From assembly GCA_024232355.1 (NCBI GenBank), contig JAAEPW010000018.1, forward strand, positions 1 through 48,277: a stretch of 48,277 bases of DNA, in the 5' to 3' direction. Below are positions 16,732 through 26,127 of the stretch, piece after piece (the first letter of the stretch is position 1; each line of letters begins with the position of its first letter). Below the pieces are notes generated by a model. That model saw only the letters and a program-made list of their open reading frames with translations, searched no databases and was not told the DNA's origin. The DNA is from Chloroflexota bacterium (GTDB lineage: Bacteria > Chloroflexota > Anaerolineae > B4-G1). The translations under genes and the position numbers were made by a program.

Positions 16732-18582
16732 ATGATGCAAGATCGAGAACTAGGTGAACATATTTTATTTATTATTTCATTGCCGCGCAGCGGTTCAACT
16801 TTGGTTCAACATATTTTGGCGAGCCATTCTACCGTCGCGGCAACCGCCGAACCGTGGATACTCTATCCATCTGCTTTGGCGTTGCGTTCACAAGCCCTGA
16901 GTGCCGATTATAACGCTAATATTGGTTATATAGCGCTGACCGATTTTCTAAAGCAGTTGGATGGTGGACAAGATGAATACTATGCTGCCGTGCGCAAGAT
17001 GGCGCTTCATTTGTACAATGCGTTTTTGATTCAACATGGCAAAGAACGTTTTCTTGACAAGACCAGCCGCTATTACCTGATTTTGCCCGAGTTGTTTCAG
17101 ATATTTCCAAAAGCGAAATATATCTTTTTGTTACGCAATCCTCTGGCTGTTTTCACTTCTTTTTTAGAGTCAATGGTTTCTAGAAATTGGACATCTTTGG
17201 GAAGGCCGGGAATTCGTAATGATTTGCTGGACGGATACCAGCTTGTGCGTCAGGGGATCAGATATTTTGGCGATGATGCTATTGTTGTCAAGTATGAGGA
17301 TTTGGTAAACGATCCCGAGACGGTCGTGCAACGAATGTGCAAGTGCCTGGATCTTGAATTTGAACTGGAAATGCTCCGGTATGGGGACCAAGTAGGTGTG
17401 CTTTCGGGAAAACTTGTGGATACTAAGAGTATTCACCAACATCAAATAGTGGTCAAGGATTATCGTGATGCTTGGAGATCAAAATTGACAACGCGGCAAG
17501 AAAGACATCTTGCCCAGGCGTTTTTGACACATCTGGGAGTAGAATTGACAAATAGCCTGGGGTATTCTTACCAGGAACTTGCAAATGCTATACCCAAAGA
17601 GAGACAAGGGTGGACCCCACTGCCGAGCTGGCAAACATTGATGACCCCAACGGCCCAAAAAAGTTGGTTGCAGAGGCGAACACTGGAGTTGTTATATATT
17701 TGGCAAAAAAAGGGTACTAGTGCAACTTTGAAACAAATCGGCGGGTGGGCCGTAAAGCTGGGGGTCAAGTCATTTGGTGCAGGTTGGAAGCGAACCAAGA
17801 ATTTATCTATACTGAGACCTATCCGACAAAGAGTACGTGATATTCGGAACCGTTTTTACACTGCTTTGGGAAAGAGATCTGTATCCAGCGATTATCGTGT
17901 TGTTGTTCAATCTCAAGTAACCCCTGACCTTTTGCGTGGTTGGCAGGTAGCATCTGTAGCAGAGCAGCAATTTATGGCTTATCATAGTCTTTTGAAAAAA
18001 ATGTATAAAGGCGAGCCGCGTCAAGATTTTGTTGTTGCTGCGCAGGCTTTGCATCTTACCAAATTGACCAATCCAACAATTCTTGAAGTTGGTTGTGGCA
18101 ATGGATACTATTCTGAGGTATTGGCTTATCTTACCCGACGTTCAATAACATATACAGGGCTAGATTATTCATGGGCAATGATAGAATCTGCACAAGACCA
18201 TTATCCTGATCACAACTTTATACATGGAGATGCCACACATTTACCGGTTGCCGATATCGCCTATGATGTTGTTTGGTCGGGGACTGTTTTGATGCATTTG
18301 GCCGATTATGGTAAATGTATAGCCGAATCGTGCCGGGCTGCACGCCGATTCTGTATATTTCATTCTACGCCGGTGCTTGTTGATGGTCTGACCACGTTTC
18401 TAAGCAAAAAAGCCTATGGTATGCCGGTTGTAGAAGTGATTATCAACCAGGCTGAGTTTGAGAATCTGGTACGTGCGCAGGGGTTTGTGATTCGTCATGT
18501 GCTGGAAAGCCTTCCTTATAATGTTGACAAAGTAAAAGGTACTGTACATACTTTGACTTATATTTGTGAAAGAGTATTGTGA
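16732..18582 (+). CDS. Sulfotransferase fused to SAM methyltransferase
   Basis: 616 residues. The N-terminal ~290 residues are a PAPS-dependent sulfotransferase. The 5'-phosphosulfate loop LPRSGST is at 17-23, the 3'-phosphate site LLRNPLAVFTSF around R135 and S143, then YEDLVNDP. A basic linker (about 300-390) leads to a class I methyltransferase with ILEVGCGNGYYSEV near 450-463, YTGLDYS, FIHGDATHLP and VVWSGTVLMHL. The protein probably sulfates and methylates a sugar in the surface polysaccharide. Two ATGs in tandem open the frame, with a weak ribosome site. No PAPS synthesis genes are in the window. Confidence 0.88.
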   Translation: MMQDRELGEHILFIISLPRSGSTLVQHILASHSTVAATAEPWILYPSALALRSQALSADYNANIGYIALTDFLKQLDGGQDEYYAAVRKMALHLYNAFLIQHGKERFLDKTSRYYLILPELFQIFPKAKYIFLLRNPLAVFTSFLESMVSRNWTSLGRPGIRNDLLDGYQLVRQGIRYFGDDAIVVKYEDLVNDPETVVQRMCKCLDLEFELEMLRYGDQVGVLSGKLVDTKSIHQHQIVVKDYRDAWRSKLTTRQERHLAQAFLTHLGVELTNSLGYSYQELANAIPKERQGWTPLPSWQTLMTPTAQKSWLQRRTLELLYIWQKKGTSATLKQIGGWAVKLGVKSFGAGWKRTKNLSILRPIRQRVRDIRNRFYTALGKRSVSSDYRVVVQSQVTPDLLRGWQVASVAEQQFMAYHSLLKKMYKGEPRQDFVVAAQALHLTKLTNPTILEVGCGNGYYSEVLAYLTRRSITYTGLDYSWAMIESAQDHYPDHNFIHGDATHLPVADIAYDVVWSGTVLMHLADYGKCIAESCRAARRFCIFHSTPVLVDGLTTFLSKKAYGMPVVEVIINQAEFENLVRAQGFVIRHVLESLPYNVDKVKGTVHTLTYICERVL

Positions 18583-18583
18583 T

Positions 18584-19576
18584 ATGATATCATCTGTTGG
18601 AGAACTATTGAGAGGCAAACGCATACTTGTCACCGGCGGCTTGGGTTTTATTGGCTCTAACTTGGTGCGCCGTCTGGTAGATTTGGGAGCGGTTGTTACC
18701 ATAGTGGACAGCCTGATCCCTGAATATGGTGGCAATTTGTTCAATATTGCCGGTATTGAAGATCAGATTCGAGTCAATATTTCTGATGTGCGAGATGAAT
18801 ACAGTCTATGCTATCTGGTCGATGGGCAAAATTATTTGTTTAATTTGGCCGGGCAGACCAGCCACCTGGATTCTATGCAAGACCCCTACACAGACCTGGA
18901 GATTAATTGCCAGGCACAACTGTCTATTTTGGAGACTTGCCGCAAGCACAATCCAGATATTAAAATCGTTTTTGCCAGCACCCGCCAGATTTATGGCAAC
19001 CCAGACTATCTTCCCGTTGACGAAAAGCATTTGCTTCGTCCGGTAGATGTAAATGGTATCAATAAAATGGCAGGTGAATGGTATCATATTTTGTACAACA
19101 ATGTTTATGGTATTCGCGCTTGTGCGCTGCGCCTGACTAATACTTTTGGCCCTTGTATGCGGGTCAAAGATGCGCGTCAAACTTTTTTGGGCATTTGGGT
19201 CCGGCTGCTTGTTGAGGGCAAGCCTTTTGAGGTTTGGGGCGGGCAACAACTGCGTGATTTTACGTATGTGGATGATGCAGTAGATGCCTTTTTATTGGCC
19301 GCAATCAGAGAAGAAGCGAATGGTCAGGTTTTCAATTTGGGTGGTGATTGTGTCATCAGTTTGAAAGAACTGGCAGATTTGCTCATAGATATTCATGGTG
19401 GTAAGTATATTATTCGCTCCTTCCCGCCTGACCGCAAGCGGATTGACATTGGTGATTATTACGCCAACTTTGACTATATTCGTTCTGTCTTGGATTGGCA
19501 ACCACGAATATCATTACGTGAAGGACTTGACCGCACCCTGGCCTTTTATCAAAAGTATTTACGGCATTATCATTAA
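18584..19576 (+). CDS. Extended SDR sugar-nucleotide enzyme with atypical active site
   Basis: 330 residues from the ATG at 18584 (GAAAGAG upstream; 1-nt gap from the previous stop), preferred over an in-frame GTG at 18566. Rossmann motif GGLGFIGSNL. The family motif normally reading YGxSK is here NGINKMAGE, so the catalytic tyrosine is replaced; ASTRQIYG stands where the SSS.VYG block usually lies. NTFGPCMRV and LRDFTYVDDA are normal. It looks like a UDP-glucose 4-epimerase/dehydratase relative. Whether it is active with another acid/base residue cannot be told from sequence. Confidence 0.85.
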   Translation: MISSVGELLRGKRILVTGGLGFIGSNLVRRLVDLGAVVTIVDSLIPEYGGNLFNIAGIEDQIRVNISDVRDEYSLCYLVDGQNYLFNLAGQTSHLDSMQDPYTDLEINCQAQLSILETCRKHNPDIKIVFASTRQIYGNPDYLPVDEKHLLRPVDVNGINKMAGEWYHILYNNVYGIRACALRLTNTFGPCMRVKDARQTFLGIWVRLLVEGKPFEVWGGQQLRDFTYVDDAVDAFLLAAIREEANGQVFNLGGDCVISLKELADLLIDIHGGKYIIRSFPPDRKRIDIGDYYANFDYIRSVLDWQPRISLREGLDRTLAFYQKYLRHYH

Positions 19577-19591
19577 GGAGAAATTCTGATT

Positions 19592-20722
19592 ATGTCTTTG
19601 ACGATTGCACAAACAAGCCCCAAAGGCAATTATTTGGCGCACGAGAGCGAGATTGACGCCGCGGTTGCCCAGGTATTGGAAAGCGGCTGGTACATTTTGG
19701 GCCAGCAGGTAACTGCTTTTGAGCAAGAGTTTGCTGCTTACCTTCAAGTTGCTCATATCATCGGTGTTGCCAGCGGCACCGATGCTCTACACCTGGCCCT
19801 ACGCACTTGTGGCATTGGCTCTGGTGATGCGGTGATAACTGTGTCTCATACTGCTGTTGCCACTGTGGCGGCTATCGAGTTGTCCGGCGCTGTTCCTGTG
19901 TTGGTGGATATTGATCCAAAGACATTTACTCTAGACCCAAATCGTCTTGAAGATGTGATCAAGACGGTTGTTAGTCGGGGTCGTCTAAAGGCGATTATCC
20001 CGGTCCATCTCTATGGACACCCGGCCAATATGCCTGCTATTATGGATATTGCCAGGCGTTATGATTTGTATGTTATTGAAGATTGTGCCCAATCTCACGG
20101 TGCTGCGATTCAGGGACGCAAGACCGGTACTTGGGGACAGTTGGCTACTTTTAGTTTTTATCCGACAAAGAACCTGGGAGCATTGGGGGATGGGGGGGCG
20201 CTGGGGATCAATGATTCCGAGTTGATGCAAAAGTCTCGATTGCTGCGACAGTATGGCTGGCAAGAGCGTTATGTCAGTATTCTTCCAGGTATGAACAGCC
20301 GGTTGGATGAGCTTCAGGCCGCTATTTTGCGAGTCAAATTACAGTATCTAGATAAAGAAAATGCACGGCGGCGAGAACTGGCCCAGTTGTACGACTCGCT
20401 ACTCTCGCATACATCTCTAATCTTACCACGAGAGCAGGCCGGAGTAGAGCATGTGTATCATCAATATGTTGTGCGCAGTCGGCAGCGTGATGCTTTGAGA
20501 TCATTTTTGAAGGAAAATTCTGTCGGTACGCTGGTTCATTACCCTGTACCTGTTCACCTGCAACCGGCATATCAAGATCGAATTATTATTGATAGCAAAG
20601 GATTGTTGCATACAGAACAAGTATGCCAAGAAATAGCAAGTCTGCCGATGCACCCACATTTGACCGACGAACAAGTCCGGCGGGTTGGTGAGCTGGTTAG
20701 CCAGATAGAGGATAAACAGTAA
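19592..20722 (+). CDS. PLP-dependent sugar aminotransferase (DegT/DnrJ/EryC1), second copy
   Basis: 376 residues. Markers are SGTDALHLAL, IIPVHLYGHPANM, VIEDCAQSHGA and the lysine in FYPTKNLGALGDGG. It transaminates a keto-sugar nucleotide and is closer to the FdtB/QdtB/TylB type by the YPTKNLGALGDGG block. It clearly differs from the WbpE-like protein at 10664, so a second amino sugar is likely. AAGGAGA lies about 10 nt before the ATG. Its TAA overlaps the next ATG (TAATG). The preceding SDR may supply part of its pathway, but no matching ketoisomerase is seen. Confidence 0.9.
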   Translation: MSLTIAQTSPKGNYLAHESEIDAAVAQVLESGWYILGQQVTAFEQEFAAYLQVAHIIGVASGTDALHLALRTCGIGSGDAVITVSHTAVATVAAIELSGAVPVLVDIDPKTFTLDPNRLEDVIKTVVSRGRLKAIIPVHLYGHPANMPAIMDIARRYDLYVIEDCAQSHGAAIQGRKTGTWGQLATFSFYPTKNLGALGDGGALGINDSELMQKSRLLRQYGWQERYVSILPGMNSRLDELQAAILRVKLQYLDKENARRRELAQLYDSLLSHTSLILPREQAGVEHVYHQYVVRSRQRDALRSFLKENSVGTLVHYPVPVHLQPAYQDRIIIDSKGLLHTEQVCQEIASLPMHPHLTDEQVRRVGELVSQIEDKQ

Positions 20723-21759
20723 TGTATTATTTTTGCACCTATTTTGACCACCATTTTTTGTCCCGAGGGCTGGCTCTGTATCGGTCATTGAAAGAACATT
20801 GTTCATCATTTCAACTGTGGGTGCTGTGTTTGGACCAAGAATGTTATGACATTCTTTTTGAACTAGATTTACCAGATATTTGCTTGATAGTTCTTGAGGA
20901 TTTTGAGGATGGGGATGAAGAACTTGTCAACGCCAAACAAAACCGAACAAGAATCGAATACTATTTTACCTGTACTCCTTCGTTGCCTTTGTTTATCTTG
21001 AACAACTATCCTCAAGTGGATATCATTACTTATTTGGATTCAGATCTTTACTTTTTTGCCGATCCAACACCAGTTTATGCTGAAATGGCTGATTATTCGA
21101 TAGCGATTATTGAGCATCGCTTTTTGCCACAGTTGCGTCACGCAGAGAAATGGGGAATTTATAACGTAGGTTGGCTCTCTTTTAGACGTGATGAATCTGC
21201 TTTGGCTTGTCTTGGTTGGTGGCGCGAACGTTGTATCGAATGGTGCTACGACCGTTATGAAGGCAACCGCTTTGCCGACCAAAAGTATCTGGATGACTGG
21301 CCTCGTCTTTTTAACCGAGTCGTTGTTTTGCAGCACAAAGGGGCCAATTTAGCACCATGGAATCTTGGTAATTATAAAATTCACATAGATAAGGGGCAGA
21401 TTTGGGTTGATGAACAACCCCTAATCTTTTTCCATTTTCATAGGTTAAAGCAAATTGCCGGTTGGCTTTATAACCCTGGTTTGGTAGGCTACAAAGTGAA
21501 ACCTTTCAAGGTATTACAGCAGTATATTTATGCACCATATATCCGCACTTTGGTAGATATAACCCAAAAAACCTTGCCTTCCGTGGCCCAAGTAGATCTT
21601 TCCGGTAGTGTACGGCACAAGAATGTTAGAACGCAATCATTTTTATTGATTTCTGTACTGCGTCACATAGCACGAAAGATAAGGAATTTATTGCGTATAT
21701 GTAGAGGGATTTTTGCTCGGGAGTACATCTTTTTTATGAATGGAGATGTGATAATTTGA
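20722..21759 (+). CDS. Glycosyltransferase, GT8-like GT-A fold
   Basis: 345 residues. It begins YYFCTYFDHHFLSRGLALYR, the usual opening of GT8-like enzymes, and carries a metal-binding DxD in ITYLDSDLYFF (about residue 108). IYNVGWLSFRRDE and ADQKYLDDWP fit the acceptor side. It should add one sugar to the lipid-linked repeat unit at the cytoplasmic membrane face. Translation is coupled to the aminotransferase by the TAATG overlap. Confidence 0.82.
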   Translation: MYYFCTYFDHHFLSRGLALYRSLKEHCSSFQLWVLCLDQECYDILFELDLPDICLIVLEDFEDGDEELVNAKQNRTRIEYYFTCTPSLPLFILNNYPQVDIITYLDSDLYFFADPTPVYAEMADYSIAIIEHRFLPQLRHAEKWGIYNVGWLSFRRDESALACLGWWRERCIEWCYDRYEGNRFADQKYLDDWPRLFNRVVVLQHKGANLAPWNLGNYKIHIDKGQIWVDEQPLIFFHFHRLKQIAGWLYNPGLVGYKVKPFKVLQQYIYAPYIRTLVDITQKTLPSVAQVDLSGSVRHKNVRTQSFLLISVLRHIARKIRNLLRICRGIFAREYIFFMNGDVII

Positions 21760-21816
21760 TAAACAGACAAGAAATCATTTCTCAGCAACCGGATGCTATT
21801 TGGAAAAGGAGAGACT

Positions 21817-22884
21817 TTGTGCCATCGCTTGATTTTGGATAAATTGCCACCGCCACCACCAGGCAAAACCGGCTGGCCGTGGACGGAAGCAAGTCCAGCT
21901 TTGCCAGACACGATGCCCGATGGCTCTCCCTGGCCGTGGGTGAGCATTGTCACGCCATCGTATAACCAGGGGCAGTTTCTTGAAGAGACGATTCGCTCTG
22001 TGCTGCTACAAGGGTATCCAAATCTGGAATATATGGTGATGGATGGCGGCTCTACCGATGAGAGCATCGCCATTATCCGCAAATACGAACCCTGGTTGGA
22101 CGATTGGGTCAGTGAGAAGGATCGCGGTCAGTGTCACGCGATTAACAAGGGATGGAAACAAGCCACCGGCGAAATCCTGGCCTATTTGAATTCAGATGAC
22201 CCATATTTACCGGACGCAATCCGGCGGGCAGTTGAAGCACTGGCAGCAAATCCTGGGTGTGACATGGTCTATAGTGATGGCTTGTGGATTGATGAAAAGA
22301 GCGAGCCACTCAAAATACAACGCTGCGAAGCACTGGACGCCAGAAAATTATTAACCGGAAAGCACAAAACATCCATCCCCCAACCTACTGCCTTTATACG
22401 CCAATTTGCCCTGGACGACATAGGTTACATGGACGAAGAACTACACATGGGGATGGATTATGATTTGTGGTTCAAGCTAGCGTTGCGCTATAGTCTTTAT
22501 TATCTGCCAGGCCCCCCCCTGGCCGGTTTGCGTTTTCATGCCGATCAGAAAACCAATACCAGAGTCTTGGAATCGAGATTGGCAGGCTTGGTAATTATGA
22601 ATCGCACCTTGCGTGATCCCAGATGCCCTCCGGATATTGCCCGCAAAGGAGAGGCAATGAATATTCCCCGGTATCTGGATATTGCCGGCGTCTATTGGCG
22701 CGAGCGGCACGATTTTCGCAATGCGCTAGATTATTTTATGCGGGCGCTCCGAGCCGGACCATTGAGCACGGTTTGGCAACTGGGCAACCGGGCCACGAGA
22801 TGGGTCTATTGGTCTTTGCTACCCTCGTCTTGGCGTCGGGCTATTCGCAAATTGAGAGGAGTGGATGACAGTGTTGCTATATAA
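21817..22884 (+). CDS. Glycosyltransferase family 2
   Basis: 355 residues from a TTG at 21817 that has AAGGAGA 5 nt upstream; an ATG at 21793 in the same frame has no ribosome site and would add 8 residues. After a proline-rich start (LPPPPPGK) the GT-A domain shows VSIVTPSYNQGQFLEETIRS, MDGGSTDES, SEKDRGQCHAINKG and the DxD-type LNSDDPY. It is a processive-type inverting transferase of the kind used in O-antigen assembly; the sugar is unknown. Confidence 0.88.
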   Translation: MCHRLILDKLPPPPPGKTGWPWTEASPALPDTMPDGSPWPWVSIVTPSYNQGQFLEETIRSVLLQGYPNLEYMVMDGGSTDESIAIIRKYEPWLDDWVSEKDRGQCHAINKGWKQATGEILAYLNSDDPYLPDAIRRAVEALAANPGCDMVYSDGLWIDEKSEPLKIQRCEALDARKLLTGKHKTSIPQPTAFIRQFALDDIGYMDEELHMGMDYDLWFKLALRYSLYYLPGPPLAGLRFHADQKTNTRVLESRLAGLVIMNRTLRDPRCPPDIARKGEAMNIPRYLDIAGVYWRERHDFRNALDYFMRALRAGPLSTVWQLGNRATRWVYWSLLPSSWRRAIRKLRGVDDSVAI

Positions 22885-22905
22885 ACTCATAGGCGGTACT
22901 GGCTC

Positions 22906-24090
22906 GTGATTCTAGTTGGTGATTGGGCGCCGGGTCAAAAGCACGGGGAACTGGATTTGGGGCCGGGAGTTATCCTGGCTAATCTGGAAGGGCCTATTTT
23001 GCCGGCCAATCATAGCTTGAAACCCCAGCCCAAATCTGGGCCAAGCCTTTTTTCCACAAACTTGGCCGCCCCAGGCCAAGCTGTAGTTTGGGCATTGGCA
23101 AACAATCACACTATGGACTATGGTCTCCCAGGGCTGGAAACAACATTAGACCTGGTGCGCAGCACAGGCCAGTTGGCGGTCGGGGCAGGTCAAACTATGG
23201 CTTTGGCGCAGCAACCGGCTCTGGTTGAAGATAACGGTGTGCCGGTAGGGATTATTTCTTGCTGCGAGGCTCAATTTGGAACGGCCAACTATCAGCAGGG
23301 GGGAGTGGCCGAGTTTGGGCCGTGGATACATCAGGCTATTGAGCAGTTGAAACCAAAAGTAAAAGCTATCATTGTTTCTGTCCATGCCGCGGTTGAAAAT
23401 TCTTCCTGGCCCTCTCCCAGGCTTCAAGCCCTGTATCGTTCCTGGATTCTGGCGGGCGCAGATGTTGTACATGGACACCACGCCCACATTCCTCAAGGGC
23501 TAGAAGAATATCAAGGCGGTCTGATTGCGTATGGTCTGGGCAACTTGCTGGTTCCCCCTCAAGTGTGGCACACGATGCCCAACACACTCTGGTCTCTGGG
23601 GATAGAGGTTTCTTTGGACAGCAAACCGATCAAGTGGCGAGCCTTTATATTGGAGATAAAGGAAACGGAAGGTAAAATTTATGCAGAAAAAATTCTTCCT
23701 CATCAAGCAAACAAATATGATGAATATATAGAACATTGTAACCGTCCTCTAAAAGATCCTGTTCTGTTGGAGGGATTGTGGCAGCAGGTATCCCTACAGG
23801 CTTATTTCCACCATCATGCCGCGTATCTAAATTTTGCCGATGGCTGGAACAAGTGGGGTAAAAAGCGATTTTTGGGTTTGTTTGTCAAAAATGCATTGTC
23901 CAAGGTAGTTCGCCTGTTTGGGATCCAAACACCAGAATTAGCCAAACGAAATTACTTGCTGTGGTACAACTTGTTTGCTTGTCAAAGCCACTATGATTCG
24001 CTGCGTACTGCTTTGGGAGTGCTATGCGGCGAGGTAAAAGACCTTCGTACTGATGAAATCCGTCATCTGGTCCAAGAGATGACAAGTTGA
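22906..24090 (+). CDS. CapA/PgsA-family metallophosphatase-like protein
   Basis: 394 residues with a GTG start. Blocks LVGDWAPG, ANLEGPI, ALANNHTMDYG, IVSVHAA and VVHGHHAHIPQG are the metal-site and histidine motifs of the CapA (PGA_cap) fold. CapA-type proteins function in capsule assembly, for example poly-gamma-glutamate. There is no signal peptide or transmembrane helix, unlike classical CapA, so a cytoplasmic or peripheral role is possible. The C-terminal ~120 residues are extra and unassigned. Placed among glycosyltransferases of the locus. Confidence 0.85.
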   Translation: MILVGDWAPGQKHGELDLGPGVILANLEGPILPANHSLKPQPKSGPSLFSTNLAAPGQAVVWALANNHTMDYGLPGLETTLDLVRSTGQLAVGAGQTMALAQQPALVEDNGVPVGIISCCEAQFGTANYQQGGVAEFGPWIHQAIEQLKPKVKAIIVSVHAAVENSSWPSPRLQALYRSWILAGADVVHGHHAHIPQGLEEYQGGLIAYGLGNLLVPPQVWHTMPNTLWSLGIEVSLDSKPIKWRAFILEIKETEGKIYAEKILPHQANKYDEYIEHCNRPLKDPVLLEGLWQQVSLQAYFHHHAAYLNFADGWNKWGKKRFLGLFVKNALSKVVRLFGIQTPELAKRNYLLWYNLFACQSHYDSLRTALGVLCGEVKDLRTDEIRHLVQEMTS

Positions 24091-24111
24091 GTTGTTGGGA
24101 GCGGATGTGAG

Positions 24112-25476
24112 ATGGACGTATTTGAAACAGATTGGTTAGCTTCTCAGCCAGTATTTTACAATGAAAAAACCGGCAAAGTCAGCCATAATATCAATGATGT
24201 GATTGATCCAAGCAATCTTGAATTTGACCCAGAAGGATTTAACAATTTTTTGGATTTTGGCTACTCTGTGTTTCAGCAAACGCCAATCAGGCATGTAAAA
24301 TTTCTAAGGCATTCGACCCGGCTCACGGTAAAAAAGGGGCAGGCTCCGGTAATTGAATACCTAGATGACCCAGTAGACAAGTGCCTAGATCGTCGTTTCT
24401 CCGAAGATGATATTTTTGATTTAATGCGGACCAAAATTTGGGATTGGGAACGCTCGTGCCAGGGGGAAATTGTCATTCCTACCAGTGGGGGGTTTGATTC
24501 GCGCTTGCTAAACTTGCTCGTAGAAGACAAATCACGCATTCGTTCTTTTTCTTTTGGGCTGACCCAGAAACAAAGTGACTCGAAAGAAGTGGTTCATGCC
24601 AAACGTCTATCAGAAATATTGGGAACCAAATGGCAGCACATACGATTGGGAGACTATCACCAGTATGTGGATTATTGGGAAAAACTCTTTGGGGTATCCA
24701 CACACACACATGGTATGTATCAGATTGAATTTTATCACAAAGTTTGCCAAATACAGGCCAACACACCACTTTTGAGCGGGATCATTGGTGATGCCTGGGC
24801 CGGAAGCGTTGTTATCCCACCTCTATCAAGTCCTGCAGATGTACAATATCTGGGCTATACGCATGGCGCAAGTGCCGATTCCTCTATGAGTCAGTTTCGG
24901 TCAAGGGCGGATAGACAGGAAGACTATTTCGATACGCACAAAGAACGGCTAAAAGATCCACGCTTGCGCATTGTGGAAGCGATGCGTATCAAGCTTTTGT
25001 TGTTGACGTACTTGATGCTTATTCCGGCTTCTTTAGGTTTCAAGCCATGGTCTCCTTATCTGGATATTGAGGTGGCGATGGCTATGCTCAATCTGCCGCC
25101 GGAACGCAAGCATAATCGAATCTGGCAGCGTGAATTTTTTAGAAAAAACAGCATAGATTTAGATTCCATGTCACTGAGGCTCAAACGATATAATAGTCTG
25201 AATCATTATGCCTTACGGCGTATTCCCCTAAAATCGCTTGATGAAAAACTATTGGCAGAGGTGGTCAAGCCTGAATATGTGCGGCGGATCAACCATCTGC
25301 TGGCCCGAAACAGTTTACTAGATTGGCTGTGGGAGCCCAATCGGATCTTTAAATCTGGGAACGTGATGCGGAGGTTAGGTTTTCGAGAACCACGGATGAA
25401 AGCTTACTTTGAGCATCTGGTTCTTTACCCTATTGAGGCACTTTTGAAAAAGAGAAATCAAGGAAATGAACAGTGA
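24112..25476 (+). CDS. Asparagine-synthetase-like amidating enzyme without glutaminase domain
   Basis: 454 residues. The ATP pyrophosphatase loop SGGFDS is at 125-130, followed by DSKEVVHAKRLSEILG and SGIIGDAWAG, as in the C-terminal domain of asparagine synthase B. No N-terminal Cys nucleophile is present, so it lacks the glutamine-hydrolysing domain. In polysaccharide clusters, such proteins (for example WbpS) amidate uronic acids. Because the WbpB-type route makes a uronic acid, an amide on that residue is a plausible but unproven product. Its last codons overlap the GTG of the methyltransferase. Confidence 0.85.
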   Translation: MDVFETDWLASQPVFYNEKTGKVSHNINDVIDPSNLEFDPEGFNNFLDFGYSVFQQTPIRHVKFLRHSTRLTVKKGQAPVIEYLDDPVDKCLDRRFSEDDIFDLMRTKIWDWERSCQGEIVIPTSGGFDSRLLNLLVEDKSRIRSFSFGLTQKQSDSKEVVHAKRLSEILGTKWQHIRLGDYHQYVDYWEKLFGVSTHTHGMYQIEFYHKVCQIQANTPLLSGIIGDAWAGSVVIPPLSSPADVQYLGYTHGASADSSMSQFRSRADRQEDYFDTHKERLKDPRLRIVEAMRIKLLLLTYLMLIPASLGFKPWSPYLDIEVAMAMLNLPPERKHNRIWQREFFRKNSIDLDSMSLRLKRYNSLNHYALRRIPLKSLDEKLLAEVVKPEYVRRINHLLARNSLLDWLWEPNRIFKSGNVMRRLGFREPRMKAYFEHLVLYPIEALLKKRNQGNEQ

Positions 25477-26120
25477 GTAAAGCATCAGAACACTATAATA
25501 AAGAATATTTTGACTGGCAGTGCTCTATTGGCGAGTTCGGGGGTTGGGCCAACCTGACAAAATTTGAGAAGTACATCCGCCCCCACTTCAATATCTTGGA
25601 CTTTGGGTGTGGCGGGGGCTATTTGCTGAGCAACATTGTCTGCAAAGGCAAAATGGGAATAGAAATAAACGAGGGGGCTCGTCGTCAGGCCGTACAATTG
25701 GGACTTGACATATACACTACCACAAGCCAGATACAAGATGACTGGGCCGATATCATTATTTCCAACAATGCGCTTGAACACACCTTGCATCCGCTTTTGG
25801 AACTAGAGGCTCTTTATCCAAAACTAAAATCCGGTGGGTACATAGTATTTGTCGTGCCTTGCGAGTCGATCCACTACAAATATATACCTAATCATATAAG
25901 TTATCACCTATATAGTTGGAGCCCGATGTGTATCGGCAATCTGTTCACCGAGGCTGGGTTTGTGGTTCAGGAGAGCAAGCCCTATTTTCACAAATGGCCT
26001 CCCAAGTATAGAGCAATAGCCCGCTTGGGGGGTAGAAAGCTCTTTGAAATTAGCTGTAAAATCACCGGGTATGTAAGACAAAAGTGGATTCAGGTGCGTG
26101 TTGTAGCCAGAAAAGAATGA
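25473..26120 (+). CDS. Class I SAM-dependent methyltransferase
   Basis: 215 residues, GTG start overlapping the previous stop by 4 nt (GTGA). Motif I is ILDFGCGGGYLL, then IEIN, IIISNNALEHT and LKSGGYIVFVVP, a standard methyltransferase_11/23 layout. Target is probably a sugar of the repeat unit or a lipid-linked intermediate. It is the only stand-alone methyltransferase among three fused ones in the locus. Confidence 0.87.
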   Translation: MSKASEHYNKEYFDWQCSIGEFGGWANLTKFEKYIRPHFNILDFGCGGGYLLSNIVCKGKMGIEINEGARRQAVQLGLDIYTTTSQIQDDWADIIISNNALEHTLHPLLELEALYPKLKSGGYIVFVVPCESIHYKYIPNHISYHLYSWSPMCIGNLFTEAGFVVQESKPYFHKWPPKYRAIARLGGRKLFEISCKITGYVRQKWIQVRVVARKE

Positions 26121-26127
26121 TAGGCCT

